Origin: Flavobacterium azizsancarii
GTDB lineage: Bacteria; Bacteroidota; Bacteroidia; Flavobacteriales; Flavobacteriaceae
NCBI RefSeq assembly: GCF_027980145.1
Contig: NZ_JAMZNK010000004.1
Coordinates: 124,001-188,000, forward strand
Length of the DNA: 64,000 nt
Direction of reading: 5' to 3'
Made by a program: the position numbers and the translations under genes. Positions 19,941-27,117 of this stretch are shown piece by piece (position 1 is the first letter of the stretch; each line of letters opens with the position of its first letter). The notes under the pieces were generated by a model. That model worked only from the letters and a program-made list of their open reading frames with translations, was not told the DNA's origin and did no database searches.

Positions 19941-20855
19941 ATGTTGCAATTAAATGTAAAGAACGAAACATCAAGACTGCGCGCCGTAGTTTTGGGTTCT
20001 GCTGTTCATAATGGTCCGACTCCATCTTTAGACGAAGTCTATGATCCTAAATCATTGGAACATATTATAGCGGGAACGTATCCTGTCGAAAAAGATATGA
20101 TCGCTGAAATGGAAGCTTTTAATGCCGTTTTTCAAAAATACGATGTAAAAGTATATCGCCCTGAAATGATTGAGAATTACAATCAGATTTTTGCCAGAGA
20201 CATTGGCTTTGTAATAGATGATATTTTTGTAAAGTCAAATATACTTCCTGACAGAGAACGTGAGTTAGATGCTATTGGGTACATAATTGATCAGATAGAT
20301 CCGTTGAAAGTAGTTCGTCCTCCAGAGGAAGTTCATATCGAAGGTGGAGATGTTATGCTTTGGAATGATCATATTTTTATAGGGACTTATAAAGGAAGTG
20401 ATTATAAAGATTACATCACAGCAAGAACAAATATGCAAGGTGTTAATTTTATTAAAAAATTGTTCCCTAATAAAATTGTCAAAGAATTTGATTTGGTTAA
20501 ATCCAAAATTGAAGCTCGTGATAATGCATTGCACTTAGATTGTTGTTTTCAGCCTGTTGGAAAAGATAAAGGAATTATTTATAAAAGAGGTTTCCGTGAA
20601 GAGGCTGATTATATGTATTTGGTGAATCTTTTTGGGAAAGAAAACTTATTTCATATCGAAAGAAACGAAATGTACAACATGTTCTCGAATGTATTTTCTA
20701 TTGATGAAAATGTAGTTGTTTCGGAGAAAAACTTTACGAGATTAAACAATTGGCTGCGTGCAAATGGTTTTACAGTAGAAGAAATTCCGTATGCCGAAAT
20801 TGCAAAGCAAGAAGGTTTATTAAGATGTTCGACACTTCCATTAATTAGAGACTAA
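19941..20855 (+). CDS. Arginine deiminase-superfamily (DDAH/amidinotransferase-type) hydrolase
   Basis: A 304-residue enzyme of the guanidine-modifying pentein fold, which includes arginine deiminase, dimethylarginine dimethylaminohydrolase and amidinotransferases. The expected residues are in order: FARDIGFVI (Asp about 87), HIEGGDVMLW (about 132-141), ALHLDCCF (His about 196) and the nucleophile near the C-terminus in LLRCSTLPLIRD (Cys about 296). The substrate cannot be read from sequence; arginine, citrulline-related or methylarginine substrates are all possible. It is followed 79 bases later by a second enzyme of the same superfamily, which suggests a joint role in guanidino or ureido compound breakdown. 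Confidence 0.8.
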   Translation: MLQLNVKNETSRLRAVVLGSAVHNGPTPSLDEVYDPKSLEHIIAGTYPVEKDMIAEMEAFNAVFQKYDVKVYRPEMIENYNQIFARDIGFVIDDIFVKSNILPDRERELDAIGYIIDQIDPLKVVRPPEEVHIEGGDVMLWNDHIFIGTYKGSDYKDYITARTNMQGVNFIKKLFPNKIVKEFDLVKSKIEARDNALHLDCCFQPVGKDKGIIYKRGFREEADYMYLVNLFGKENLFHIERNEMYNMFSNVFSIDENVVVSEKNFTRLNNWLRANGFTVEEIPYAEIAKQEGLLRCSTLPLIRD

Positions 20856-20863
20856 AAAAAAGA

Positions 20864-20916
20864 GTTTCAGGTTTAAAATTTCAAGTTGCTGTAACCAAAA
20901 ACTTTAAACCAGAAAC
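20864..20916. repeat. Imperfect palindrome between two hydrolase genes
   Basis: GTTTCAGGTTTAAA (20864-20877) is complementary to TTTAAACCAGAAAC (20903-20916) with one mismatch over 14 positions, separated by 25 bases. It takes up most of the spacer between the two arginine-deiminase-type genes. It resembles a dispersed intergenic palindrome of the kind I associate with Flavobacterium genomes, but only one copy is in this window. It could also fold in the mRNA without a T run. Confidence 0.55.
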
Positions 20917-20934
20917 AGAAAAAAATATATAAAA

Positions 20935-21870
20935 ATGAAACAAACAACAAATGCAATTTTAATGATTCGGCCAGTTGCCTTCAGAATGAATGAGCAAACT
21001 GCTGTGAATAATTATTACCAAAAAGTATTAGACGGACTTTTGCCAAGTACTGTGAATGCGAAGGCACAACATGAGTTTGATGCTTTTGTCGAAAAACTAA
21101 GAGCTGTTGGGGTTGATGTGACAGTTGTCGATGATACTTTAGAAACAGATACGCCGGACAGTATTTTTCCAAACAACTGGGTTTCTTTTCATGAAAATGG
21201 AGATGTCGCCCTTTATCCTATGTTTGCTGAGAATCGTCGTTCAGAACGTCGCGAAGATATTTTAGATATACTTGAAGACAAAGGTTTTGAAATTGCTAAC
21301 ATAATGGATTATACATCTGCAGAAGAAGATGGTTTTTTCTTAGAAGGAACCGGAAGTTTGCTTTTAGATAGAGCGAATGCCAAAGCATATTGCGCTTTGT
21401 CGCCTCGCGCTGATGAAGAATTGTTTATTGAATTCTGCGAAGATTTTGATTATGCTCCCGTTATTTTTGAAGCTTTTCAAACCGTTGATGCAGAGCGTAA
21501 ATTAATCTATCATACCAATGTTATGATGTGTCTGGGAGAAACTTTTGCAGTGATTTGTGCAGACTGTATCGATGACAAAAAAGAACGCAAAATGATTCTT
21601 GAGAATTTAAAAGCTGATAAAAAAGAAATTATTCTGATTACAGAAGCGCAGGTGAATAACTTTGCCGGTAATATGCTGGAAGTTCGAGGTACAGATGATA
21701 GGAAATATATCGTCATGAGTGCAGCTGCACATCAGAGTTTGACTCCAAAACAAATTGCTCAGTTAGAAAATCACGCTGAAATCTTAAGTTCAAGCCTGGA
21801 TACTATAGAAGCTTGCGGAGGCGGAAGCGCAAGATGCATGATGGCTGAAATATTTTTGCCAAGAAATTAA
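20935..21870 (+). CDS. ctlX: Citrulline utilization hydrolase-like protein (CtlX family)
   Basis: A 311-residue member of the arginine-deiminase superfamily, of the group named CtlX after a citrulline-consuming hydrolase of Francisella. Motifs in order: TPDSIFPNNWVSFH (about residues 74-87), FLEGTGSLLLDR (about 135-146), IYHTNVMMCLG (His about 191) and CGGGSARCMMAEIF, with the nucleophilic Cys about 299. The family assignment is good; the substrate is inferred. It stands directly after another superfamily member and before a shared terminator with the convergent marC-family gene. Confidence 0.8.
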   Translation: MKQTTNAILMIRPVAFRMNEQTAVNNYYQKVLDGLLPSTVNAKAQHEFDAFVEKLRAVGVDVTVVDDTLETDTPDSIFPNNWVSFHENGDVALYPMFAENRRSERREDILDILEDKGFEIANIMDYTSAEEDGFFLEGTGSLLLDRANAKAYCALSPRADEELFIEFCEDFDYAPVIFEAFQTVDAERKLIYHTNVMMCLGETFAVICADCIDDKKERKMILENLKADKKEIILITEAQVNNFAGNMLEVRGTDDRKYIVMSAAAHQSLTPKQIAQLENHAEILSSSLDTIEACGGGSARCMMAEIFLPRN

Positions 21871-21887
21871 GTTTTAGAAGCTTTAAA

Positions 21888-21940
21888 TAAAAATCCAAAT
21901 TCCATACTGAAATACTCAGCTTTTAGAATTTGGATTTTTT
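21888..21940. terminator. Bidirectional terminator between ctlX and the marC-family gene
   Basis: AAATCCAAATTC (21891-21902) pairs with GAATTTGGATTT (21926-21937) over 12 bp, with extra A/T pairs at the base, a 23-base loop, and T runs on both strands. It serves two convergent genes. Confidence 0.85.
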
Positions 21941-21963
21941 ATTTATTTAAAATATTGAATAAG

Positions 21964-22593
21964 TTACATCAAATTTACTTTTACAATATTAATTATTGAG
22001 CTTACAATATATTGTATTCCGATGGAGATAACAATAAAACCAACAATTCTTGAAATGGCTACAATTCCTGAAGCGCCTAAAATTCGGGCTAAGTAATGGG
22101 CGCTCTTAAGAATAGCAAAAATTGCTACTGCAATGGCAAAGATTGCTAAAGATGAGAAAGCCATTTCTTTCATTGTACTGTGTTCCTGATGAAAAGCAAT
22201 TAACAAAGAGATGGAGCCAGGACCTGCGAGCATTGGTATCGCTAGCGGTGTAAGGGCAATGTCATTTCTTTGTTGTACTTCATTTTCAATTTTTTTATTG
22301 ATTCCTCGTTTTTTATTGAATTTTCCGGAAAGTAATGAGAATCCTGAATTTACGATTATAATTCCGCCCGCAATTCGAAGCGCATCAATACTAATTCCAA
22401 AAAAGGATAAGACATATTGACCAATAAAAAAGGAAACGATCAAAATGATAAAGACATTTATAGCGGTCCAAAGCGAAATGCGTGATCGTTCTTTTTGAGA
22501 GTCATGTTGGGTCAATCCAACAAAAATTGGCACAGTGCCAATTGGGTTTAATACCGAAAAAAGAGCGGCAAATAAGTAAATGAATATATCCAT
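21964..22593 (-). CDS. MarC-family integral membrane protein
   Basis: The only minus-strand gene in the window. The 209-residue product is almost entirely hydrophobic with six probable membrane helices. It opens MDIFIYLFAALFSVLNPIGT and has the mid-protein ALTPLAIPMLAGPGSI motif typical of the MarC (UPF0056) family. These are inner-membrane proteins of unclear function; the old link to multiple antibiotic resistance in E. coli was not upheld. It converges on ctlX and shares its terminator. Confidence 0.85.
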   Translation of the reverse strand: MDIFIYLFAALFSVLNPIGTVPIFVGLTQHDSQKERSRISLWTAINVFIILIVSFFIGQYVLSFFGISIDALRIAGGIIIVNSGFSLLSGKFNKKRGINKKIENEVQQRNDIALTPLAIPMLAGPGSISLLIAFHQEHSTMKEMAFSSLAIFAIAVAIFAILKSAHYLARILGASGIVAISRIVGFIVISIGIQYIVSSIINIVKVNLM

Positions 22594-22720
22594 ACTGTTT
22601 TAGTTAGTGAAGTAAAAATAGTCAATTTTTAATATTTCAGAGTAAATTCATATTAGGATATTGTTTTTTGATGCTATTAATTCTATATCAATAACCTAAA
22701 GTAAGCTCATTCTTTTTGAT

Positions 22721-22728
22721 TACTTTTG
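22721..22728 (+). promoter_or_regulatory. -7 promoter element of the CoA-binding protein gene
   Basis: TACTTTTG, identical to the -7 octamers of rplC and rpsH. No clean TTG lies at 19-21 bases upstream. The predicted start, about 22734, leaves only some 10 bases before the ATG and argues against the longer frame that opens at 22716. Confidence 0.5.
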
Positions 22729-22742
22729 TAGCATATTTTAAA

Positions 22743-23111
22743 ATGATGAAAAACAAAAAAACTTTAGTTCTGGGTGCTACCACAAAACCAGACCGTTACG
22801 CTTTTAAAGCTATAAATATGTTGGTTGAAAAAGGACATACTGTTTTAGCAATTGGTCAAAATACAGGTGAAGTTGCAGGTGTAAAAATTTATACCAAAGC
22901 AATTCCGGTAAAAAACATTGATACAGTAACGCTATATTTAAATCCTGCCCGCCAACGTGATTATTATAATTACATCATAGAAGCGCAGCCTAAAAGAGTG
23001 GTTTTTAATCCTGGGACAGAAAATCCGGAATTTTATCAATTGCTGGAATTAAACAATATTAAGGCTGAAGTAGCTTGTACTTTGGTTTTATTAGCTACAA
23101 ATCAATATTAA
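22743..23111 (+). CDS. CoA-binding domain protein
   Basis: A single Rossmann-like domain of about 122 residues (MMKNKKTLVLGATTKPDRYA, then GHTVLAIGQNTGEVAG and the C-terminal KRVVFNPGTENPEFYQLLE). This matches the small CoA-binding family related to E. coli YccU and to the N-terminal domain of succinyl-CoA synthetase alpha. Its substrate and role are unknown. ATG 22743 or 22746 is chosen as start because an apparent promoter occupies the frame further upstream. A repeat-like spacer follows before recR. Confidence 0.75.
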   Translation: MMKNKKTLVLGATTKPDRYAFKAINMLVEKGHTVLAIGQNTGEVAGVKIYTKAIPVKNIDTVTLYLNPARQRDYYNYIIEAQPKRVVFNPGTENPEFYQLLELNNIKAEVACTLVLLATNQY

Positions 23112-23120
23112 ACTTTTTTA

Positions 23121-23234
23121 GGAGCTAATTCGCGCACCCGAGCCTGAAAGTGCGAATTGGCGAAGCAATTCGTTGCAATCTTTTTGTTTTTTAAAGAAAA
23201 AAAACAAAAAGGATTTCCACTTCTATCGGGGCTA
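23121..23234. repeat. Intergenic repeat-like element with long hairpin
   Basis: A spacer more GC-rich at its ends than its neighbours. It contains AATTCGCGCAC facing GTGCGAATT, then CTTTTTGTTTTTT (23180-23192) perfectly paired with AAAAAACAAAAAG (23199-23211), and an outer CCACTTCTATCGGGGCT. On the minus strand it begins AGCCCCGATAGAAGTGG, a start I associate from memory with a dispersed Flavobacterium intergenic element; only one copy is present here. It may act as a terminator for the CoA-binding gene. Confidence 0.5.
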
Positions 23235-23254
23235 AAAAAGAAACATTAAAATAG

Positions 23255-23262
23255 TATTTTTG
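23255..23262 (+). promoter_or_regulatory. Possible -7 element of recR
   Basis: TATTTTTG fits TAnnTTTG and lies 5 bases before the recR ATG, so the transcript would be almost leaderless. There is no clear -33 TTG. Confidence 0.4.
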
Positions 23263-23267
23263 TCGTC

Positions 23268-23888
23268 ATGGAATTTTCATCAAAACTAATAGAAAAGGCA
23301 GTCAACGAAATGTCTCAATTACCAGGGATTGGTAAGCGTACTGCATTGCGATTGGTTTTGCATTTATTAAAGCAGCCCAAAGAACAAACAGGTTTTTTAT
23401 CTCAGGCATTACTCAATATGCGTGCGGATATAAAATTTTGCGAAAGCTGTCATAATATTTCAGACACAAAAGTGTGCGAAATCTGTGCAAATGCAGCGAG
23501 AAATCATCAGACTATTTGTGTAGTTGAAGATATTCGTGATGTAATGGCGATTGAAAATACAGGACAGTACAAAGGGATTTATCACGTTTTAGGAGGGAAA
23601 ATTTCTCCAATAGAAGGCGTGGGTCCAAGTCAGTTAAATATTTCAACTTTAGTCGAAAAAGTAAAATACGGAAAGGTTGTAGAAATTATTTTTGCACTTA
23701 GTTCTACAATGGAAGGAGATACAACGAATTTTTATATTTATAAACAAATTGCTGAATCAGAAATTATAATCTCTACAATTGCAAGAGGGATTTCTGTGGG
23801 TGATGAGTTAGAATATGCAGATGAAATTACACTGGGAAGAAGTATTTTGCATCGGGTTCCTTTTGAAAAAACTTTCAAAAATAATTAG
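23268..23888 (+). CDS. recR: Recombination mediator protein RecR
   Basis: RecR works with RecF/RecO to load RecA on gapped DNA. The 206-residue product has the helix-hairpin-helix [20 protein letters not shown] (about residues 14-33) and a four-cysteine zinc finger CESCHN...CEIC (about 57-72). The Toprim domain begins [14 protein letters not shown] and continues with [16 protein letters not shown]. Length is normal. It lies 13 bases before the first gene of the polysaccharide locus, so some read-through is likely. Confidence 0.96.
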   Translation: MEFSSKLIEKAVNEMSQLPGIGKRTALRLVLHLLKQPKEQTGFLSQALLNMRADIKFCESCHNISDTKVCEICANAARNHQTICVVEDIRDVMAIENTGQYKGIYHVLGGKISPIEGVGPSQLNISTLVEKVKYGKVVEIIFALSSTMEGDTTNFYIYKQIAESEIIISTIARGISVGDELEYADEITLGRSILHRVPFEKTFKNN

Positions 23889-23901
23889 ATAGATTATATA
23901 A

Positions 23902-24885
23902 ATGAAAACATCAACACAGAATACAATTTTAATTACAGGCGGAGCTGGTTTTATTGGCTCCAATTTGTCGGAGTACTTTTTAGGATTAGGTCATAAAGTA
24001 GTCTGTCTCGATAATTTTGCGACAGGACACCGTCATAATTTAAAAGATTTTATAGAAAATCCTAATTATAAATTAATTGAAGGAGATATTCGAAATATAG
24101 GCGATTGTGTTTTTGCAGTCGAAGGTGTTGATTATGTTTTGCACCAGGCAGCTTTAGGATCAGTTCCAAGGTCAATTAACGATCCAATTACAACAAACGA
24201 TGTAAATGTTTCAGGTTTTTTGAATATGCTGGTAGCTTCTCGTGATGCAAAAGTGAAACGATTTATATATGCAGCAAGTTCTTCTACGTACGGAGATTCG
24301 CAAGGGCTGCCAAAAGTTGAAGATGTTATTGGTAAGCCATTATCGCCTTATGCTATTACAAAATATGTAAACGAATTATATGCTGAAATTTTCAGTAGAA
24401 CCTACGGATTGAAAACTATAGGATTGCGTTATTTTAATGTTTTTGGAAGAAAACAAGATCCTAATGGTGCGTATGCAGCTGTAATTCCAAAATTTGTAAT
24501 GCAATTGATGAAACATGAAAGTCCTGTAATTAATGGTGACGGAAATTATTCCCGTGATTTTACTTATATCGATAACGTAATACAGATGAATGAATTGGCA
24601 ATGACAAGTCAGAATTCGGAAGCTGTAAATACAGTTTATAATACGGCATACGGAGATCGAAATACCTTGAACGATTTGGTTGGGTATTTAAAAGAATATT
24701 TAGCTGAATTTGATTCAAAAATTGCTGATGTCGAAATTATTTATGGAGCCAATAGGGCGGGTGACATTCCACATTCACTGGCAAGTATAGATAAAGCGAA
24801 AACAATATTAGGTTATAATCCTAAGTATTCTTTACAAGAAGGATTGAAAGAGGCGGTCAGCTGGTATTGGAATAATTTAAAATAA
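23902..24885 (+). CDS. UDP-N-acetylglucosamine/galactosamine(uronate) 4-epimerase, WbpP/TviC type
   Basis: A 327-residue extended SDR with NAD-binding TGGAGFIGSN (about residues 12-21) and YAITK as the catalytic Tyr/Lys (about 150-154). The stretch LGSVPRSINDPI, followed by AASSSTYGD, is typical of WbpP/TviC, enzymes that interconvert the 4-epimers of UDP-GlcNAc or UDP-GlcNAcA. With the TviB/WbpO-type dehydrogenase at 27118 it would make UDP-GalNAcA. This is the first gene of the glycan locus, closely followed by ugd. Confidence 0.85.
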   Translation: MKTSTQNTILITGGAGFIGSNLSEYFLGLGHKVVCLDNFATGHRHNLKDFIENPNYKLIEGDIRNIGDCVFAVEGVDYVLHQAALGSVPRSINDPITTNDVNVSGFLNMLVASRDAKVKRFIYAASSSTYGDSQGLPKVEDVIGKPLSPYAITKYVNELYAEIFSRTYGLKTIGLRYFNVFGRKQDPNGAYAAVIPKFVMQLMKHESPVINGDGNYSRDFTYIDNVIQMNELAMTSQNSEAVNTVYNTAYGDRNTLNDLVGYLKEYLAEFDSKIADVEIIYGANRAGDIPHSLASIDKAKTILGYNPKYSLQEGLKEAVSWYWNNLK

Positions 24886-24907
24886 GGATCAAGATAATAA
24901 TAAATAG

Positions 24908-26299
24908 ATGAAAATTACAAAAATTTGTTGCATTGGTGCAGGTTATGTTGGAGGACCAACAATGGCAGTAATTGCTCAAAAGTGTCCACATATACAAGTG
25001 ACTGTTGTCGATTTGAACGAACAAAGAATTAAAGACTGGAATGATCCCAATACAGAAAATATTCCTATTTATGAACCGGGACTTTCAGAAATAGTCGCTG
25101 AGGCAAGAGGGCGAAATCTTTTCTTTTCGACAGAAGTAGAAAAAGCTATTGATGAAGCACAGGTGATTTTTATATCAGTAAACACGCCAACCAAAACTTA
25201 CGGAAAAGGAAAAGGTATGGCCGCTGATTTAAAATATATTGAACTTTGCGCCAGACAAATTGCCAAAGTAGCCAAGCAAAATAAAATTGTAGTAGAAAAA
25301 TCAACTTTACCAGTTCGTACAGCGGAGGCTATAAAAAGCATTCTGGATAATACAGGAAATGGAGTTCAGTTCCAAATCTTGTCAAATCCTGAATTTTTAG
25401 CTGAAGGAACTGCGGTTACCGATTTATTAAATCCGGATAGAATTTTAATTGGAGGAGATACAACGCCGGAAGGTGAAGAAGCTATTAATGCTTTAGTTGA
25501 CGTTTATGCAAATTGGGTAAGCAAAGATAAAATCCTAACGACAAATGTTTGGTCTTCTGAACTTTCTAAGCTAACTGCTAATGCATTTTTGGCACAACGA
25601 ATTTCATCTATAAATGCCATGTCTGAATTATGCGAAAAAACAGGAGCTGATGTAAATGAAGTAGCTAAAGCAATTGGGATGGATAGTAGAATTGGGCCTA
25701 AATTTCTAAAAGCATCAGTTGGTTTTGGAGGTTCTTGTTTTCAAAAAGACATTCTGAATCTAGTCTATATTGCAAAATCATACGGACTAAATGAGGTTGC
25801 CGATTATTGGGAACAGGTAATTATAATGAATGATCATCAGAAAAGAAGATTTTCTAATAAAATTGTTCAGACTCTATACAACACAGTTGCTGATAAGAAA
25901 ATCACATTTTTAGGATGGGCTTTCAAGAAAGATACAAACGATACCAGAGAATCTGCTGCGATCTATGTAGCGGATGATTTGATTAACGAACAGGCCAAAA
26001 TTGCTGTTTATGATCCCAAAGTTTCAAGAAATAAAATGTTAAGTGATTTAGATTATTTAGAAACCAGAACAGGTGAAGAAAATAGTAATGCATTAACGAT
26101 ATTAGATGATCCTTACGAAGCATGCAAAGAAGCACATGCGATTGCTATTCTTACAGAATGGGATGAGTTCACGACTTACGACTGGCAAAAAATTTACGAT
26201 TCGATGCACAAGCCTGCTTTTCTTTTTGATGGAAGAAATATTTTGAATGCAAAAGAACTGGAATCAATTGGATTTATTTACAGAGGGATAGGTTCTTAA
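24908..26299 (+). CDS. UDP-glucose 6-dehydrogenase (eukaryote-like form)
   Basis: Oxidises UDP-glucose to UDP-glucuronic acid with two NAD. The 463-residue protein has [14 protein letters not shown] (about residues 10-23) and begins with an [13 protein letters not shown] pattern close to animal UGDH. The catalytic Cys lies in [11 protein letters not shown] (about 277) and [18 protein letters not shown] begins the C-terminal domain. The long form with [12 protein letters not shown] separates it from the shorter bacterial Ugd. It sits between the epimerase and the NusG-like gene and would supply UDP-GlcA for the glycan. Confidence 0.9.
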   Translation: MKITKICCIGAGYVGGPTMAVIAQKCPHIQVTVVDLNEQRIKDWNDPNTENIPIYEPGLSEIVAEARGRNLFFSTEVEKAIDEAQVIFISVNTPTKTYGKGKGMAADLKYIELCARQIAKVAKQNKIVVEKSTLPVRTAEAIKSILDNTGNGVQFQILSNPEFLAEGTAVTDLLNPDRILIGGDTTPEGEEAINALVDVYANWVSKDKILTTNVWSSELSKLTANAFLAQRISSINAMSELCEKTGADVNEVAKAIGMDSRIGPKFLKASVGFGGSCFQKDILNLVYIAKSYGLNEVADYWEQVIIMNDHQKRRFSNKIVQTLYNTVADKKITFLGWAFKKDTNDTRESAAIYVADDLINEQAKIAVYDPKVSRNKMLSDLDYLETRTGEENSNALTILDDPYEACKEAHAIAILTEWDEFTTYDWQKIYDSMHKPAFLFDGRNILNAKELESIGFIYRGIGS

Positions 26300-26353
26300 T
26301 TGAGGAAGATATTGAGATGAGATCTAATATGAAATGTAAAGAAGGTGGGTTTG

Positions 26354-26361
26354 TAATTTTG
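26354..26361 (+). promoter_or_regulatory. Possible -7 element of the NusG-like gene
   Basis: TAATTTTG fits TAnnTTTG and stands 18 bases before the start codon in an 80-base gap. No TTG is found at the right distance, so a separate promoter is only possible. Confidence 0.3.
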
Positions 26362-26379
26362 TTTCAATAAAAAGAAAAA

Positions 26380-26847
26380 ATGAAGAATTGGTATGTAGTT
26401 TATACAAAACCCAAATGGGAGAAAAAAGTTGCAGAAAAACTTACGGAGATCGGTATAGAATGTTATTGCCCATTAATTACTCAAATTAAGCAATGGTCGG
26501 ACAGAAAAAAGGCTGTCGAGGTACCTCTTTTTAATTCCTATGTATTTGTTCAGTTAGAAGACGGGAATCGGAATTCTGTTTTTCAGGTTTCCGGTGTGGT
26601 CCGCTATTTGTTTTGGTTAGGGAAACCTGCAATTGTTAAAGACGGAGAAATCGAAATTATAAAAACAAGTCTTAAAGCTTCAAATATTAGTGATATTTCG
26701 GTGACTTCCATTCAGGTTGGAGATCGGATAAAATTAGAGACAGGGGCATTTAGTAATCAGGATGCAATTGTTCAGGAAATATCAAATACTTATTATACGT
26801 TAGTTTTAGAATCTTTAGGGTGTGTCCTTAAAATAAAATATAAATAA
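26380..26847 (+). CDS. NusG-paralogue transcription antiterminator, UpxY/RfaH type
   Basis: A 155-residue protein with an N-terminal NGN domain (NWYVVYTKPKWEKKVAEKL, then CYCPLITQIKQWSDRKK and VPLFNSYVFVQ) and a short C-terminal KOW-like part (VQVGDRIKLETGAFSNQDAIVQE-like, last 50 residues). NusG paralogues of this kind accompany capsule and O-antigen loci in Bacteroidota (UpxY) and keep RNA polymerase going through long operons, as RfaH does in enterobacteria. It lies just before a terminator, a strong promoter and a JUMPstart-like leader. Its target is thus inferred to be the 36-kb operon that follows. Confidence 0.85.
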   Translation: MKNWYVVYTKPKWEKKVAEKLTEIGIECYCPLITQIKQWSDRKKAVEVPLFNSYVFVQLEDGNRNSVFQVSGVVRYLFWLGKPAIVKDGEIEIIKTSLKASNISDISVTSIQVGDRIKLETGAFSNQDAIVQEISNTYYTLVLESLGCVLKIKYK

Positions 26848-26876
26848 TTTAGTTATATTGAGTAGCTATTGGCATT

Positions 26877-26926
26877 AAACAGAAGGTAAAATTTCTCCAA
26901 ATAGAAATTTTATTGTCTGTTTTTTT
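26877..26926 (+). terminator. Long intrinsic terminator after the NusG-like gene
   Basis: Arms 26877-26896 and 26903-26922 form a 20-position stem with a single mismatch and two G-U pairs, a CCAAAT loop, then a T run to 26926. It separates the NusG-like gene from the main operon. Confidence 0.88.
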
Positions 26927-27005
26927 ATTATAGGTGTTTTTTATGTGTTGATTGGTAAGGGGTTGGCATTCCTTATTTTTTATTATTTGTTAGTTTTTTC
27001 TGTAT

Positions 27006-27019
27006 TACGGGAAACCGTA
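27006..27019 (+). promoter_or_regulatory. Palindromic operator candidate upstream of the main glycan promoter
   Basis: TACGG-GAAA-CCGTA, a perfect 14-base inverted repeat ending immediately before the -33 TTG at 27020. That place suits a regulator that activates or blocks RNA polymerase. No matching regulator gene is in the window. Confidence 0.5.
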
Positions 27020-27050
27020 TTGAATAAATTGACTTAATATGTTATATTTG
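27020..27050 (+). promoter_or_regulatory. Promoter of the main polysaccharide operon
   Basis: TTG (27020-27022), 20 bases, TATATTTG (27043-27050), an exact fit to the Bacteroidota consensus. The leader to the first gene is about 60 bases. Later in the locus only weak or partial promoter matches are visible, so this one may drive most of the genes to 63.7 kb. Confidence 0.85.
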
Positions 27051-27067
27051 CCGAAAATGAATTTAGA

Positions 27068-27110
27068 GTAGCTGTGTCAAATCTTTGTGACTCAGAAGGG
27101 CGAAGCCGTG
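27068..27110 (+). promoter_or_regulatory. JUMPstart/ops-like leader element
   Basis: The leader contains GTAGCTGT (27068-27075), an imperfect stem CTGTGTCA/TGACTCAG (27072-27079 with 27088-27095), and then GGGCGAAGCCGTG (27098-27110). From memory, the enterobacterial JUMPstart also has GTAGCTGT followed by the ops core GGCGGTAGCGTG; 8 of 12 ops positions agree. In enterobacteria ops recruits RfaH. The position right behind a promoter and next to a NusG paralogue gene makes a similar role plausible, though the likeness could be chance. Confidence 0.5.
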
Positions 27111-27117
27111 AATTGTT

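Noticed and set aside
22716..22742. Longer N-terminus of the CoA-binding protein
   Set aside because: A TACTTTTG promoter element lies in this stretch, so the transcript would start after the upstream codon.
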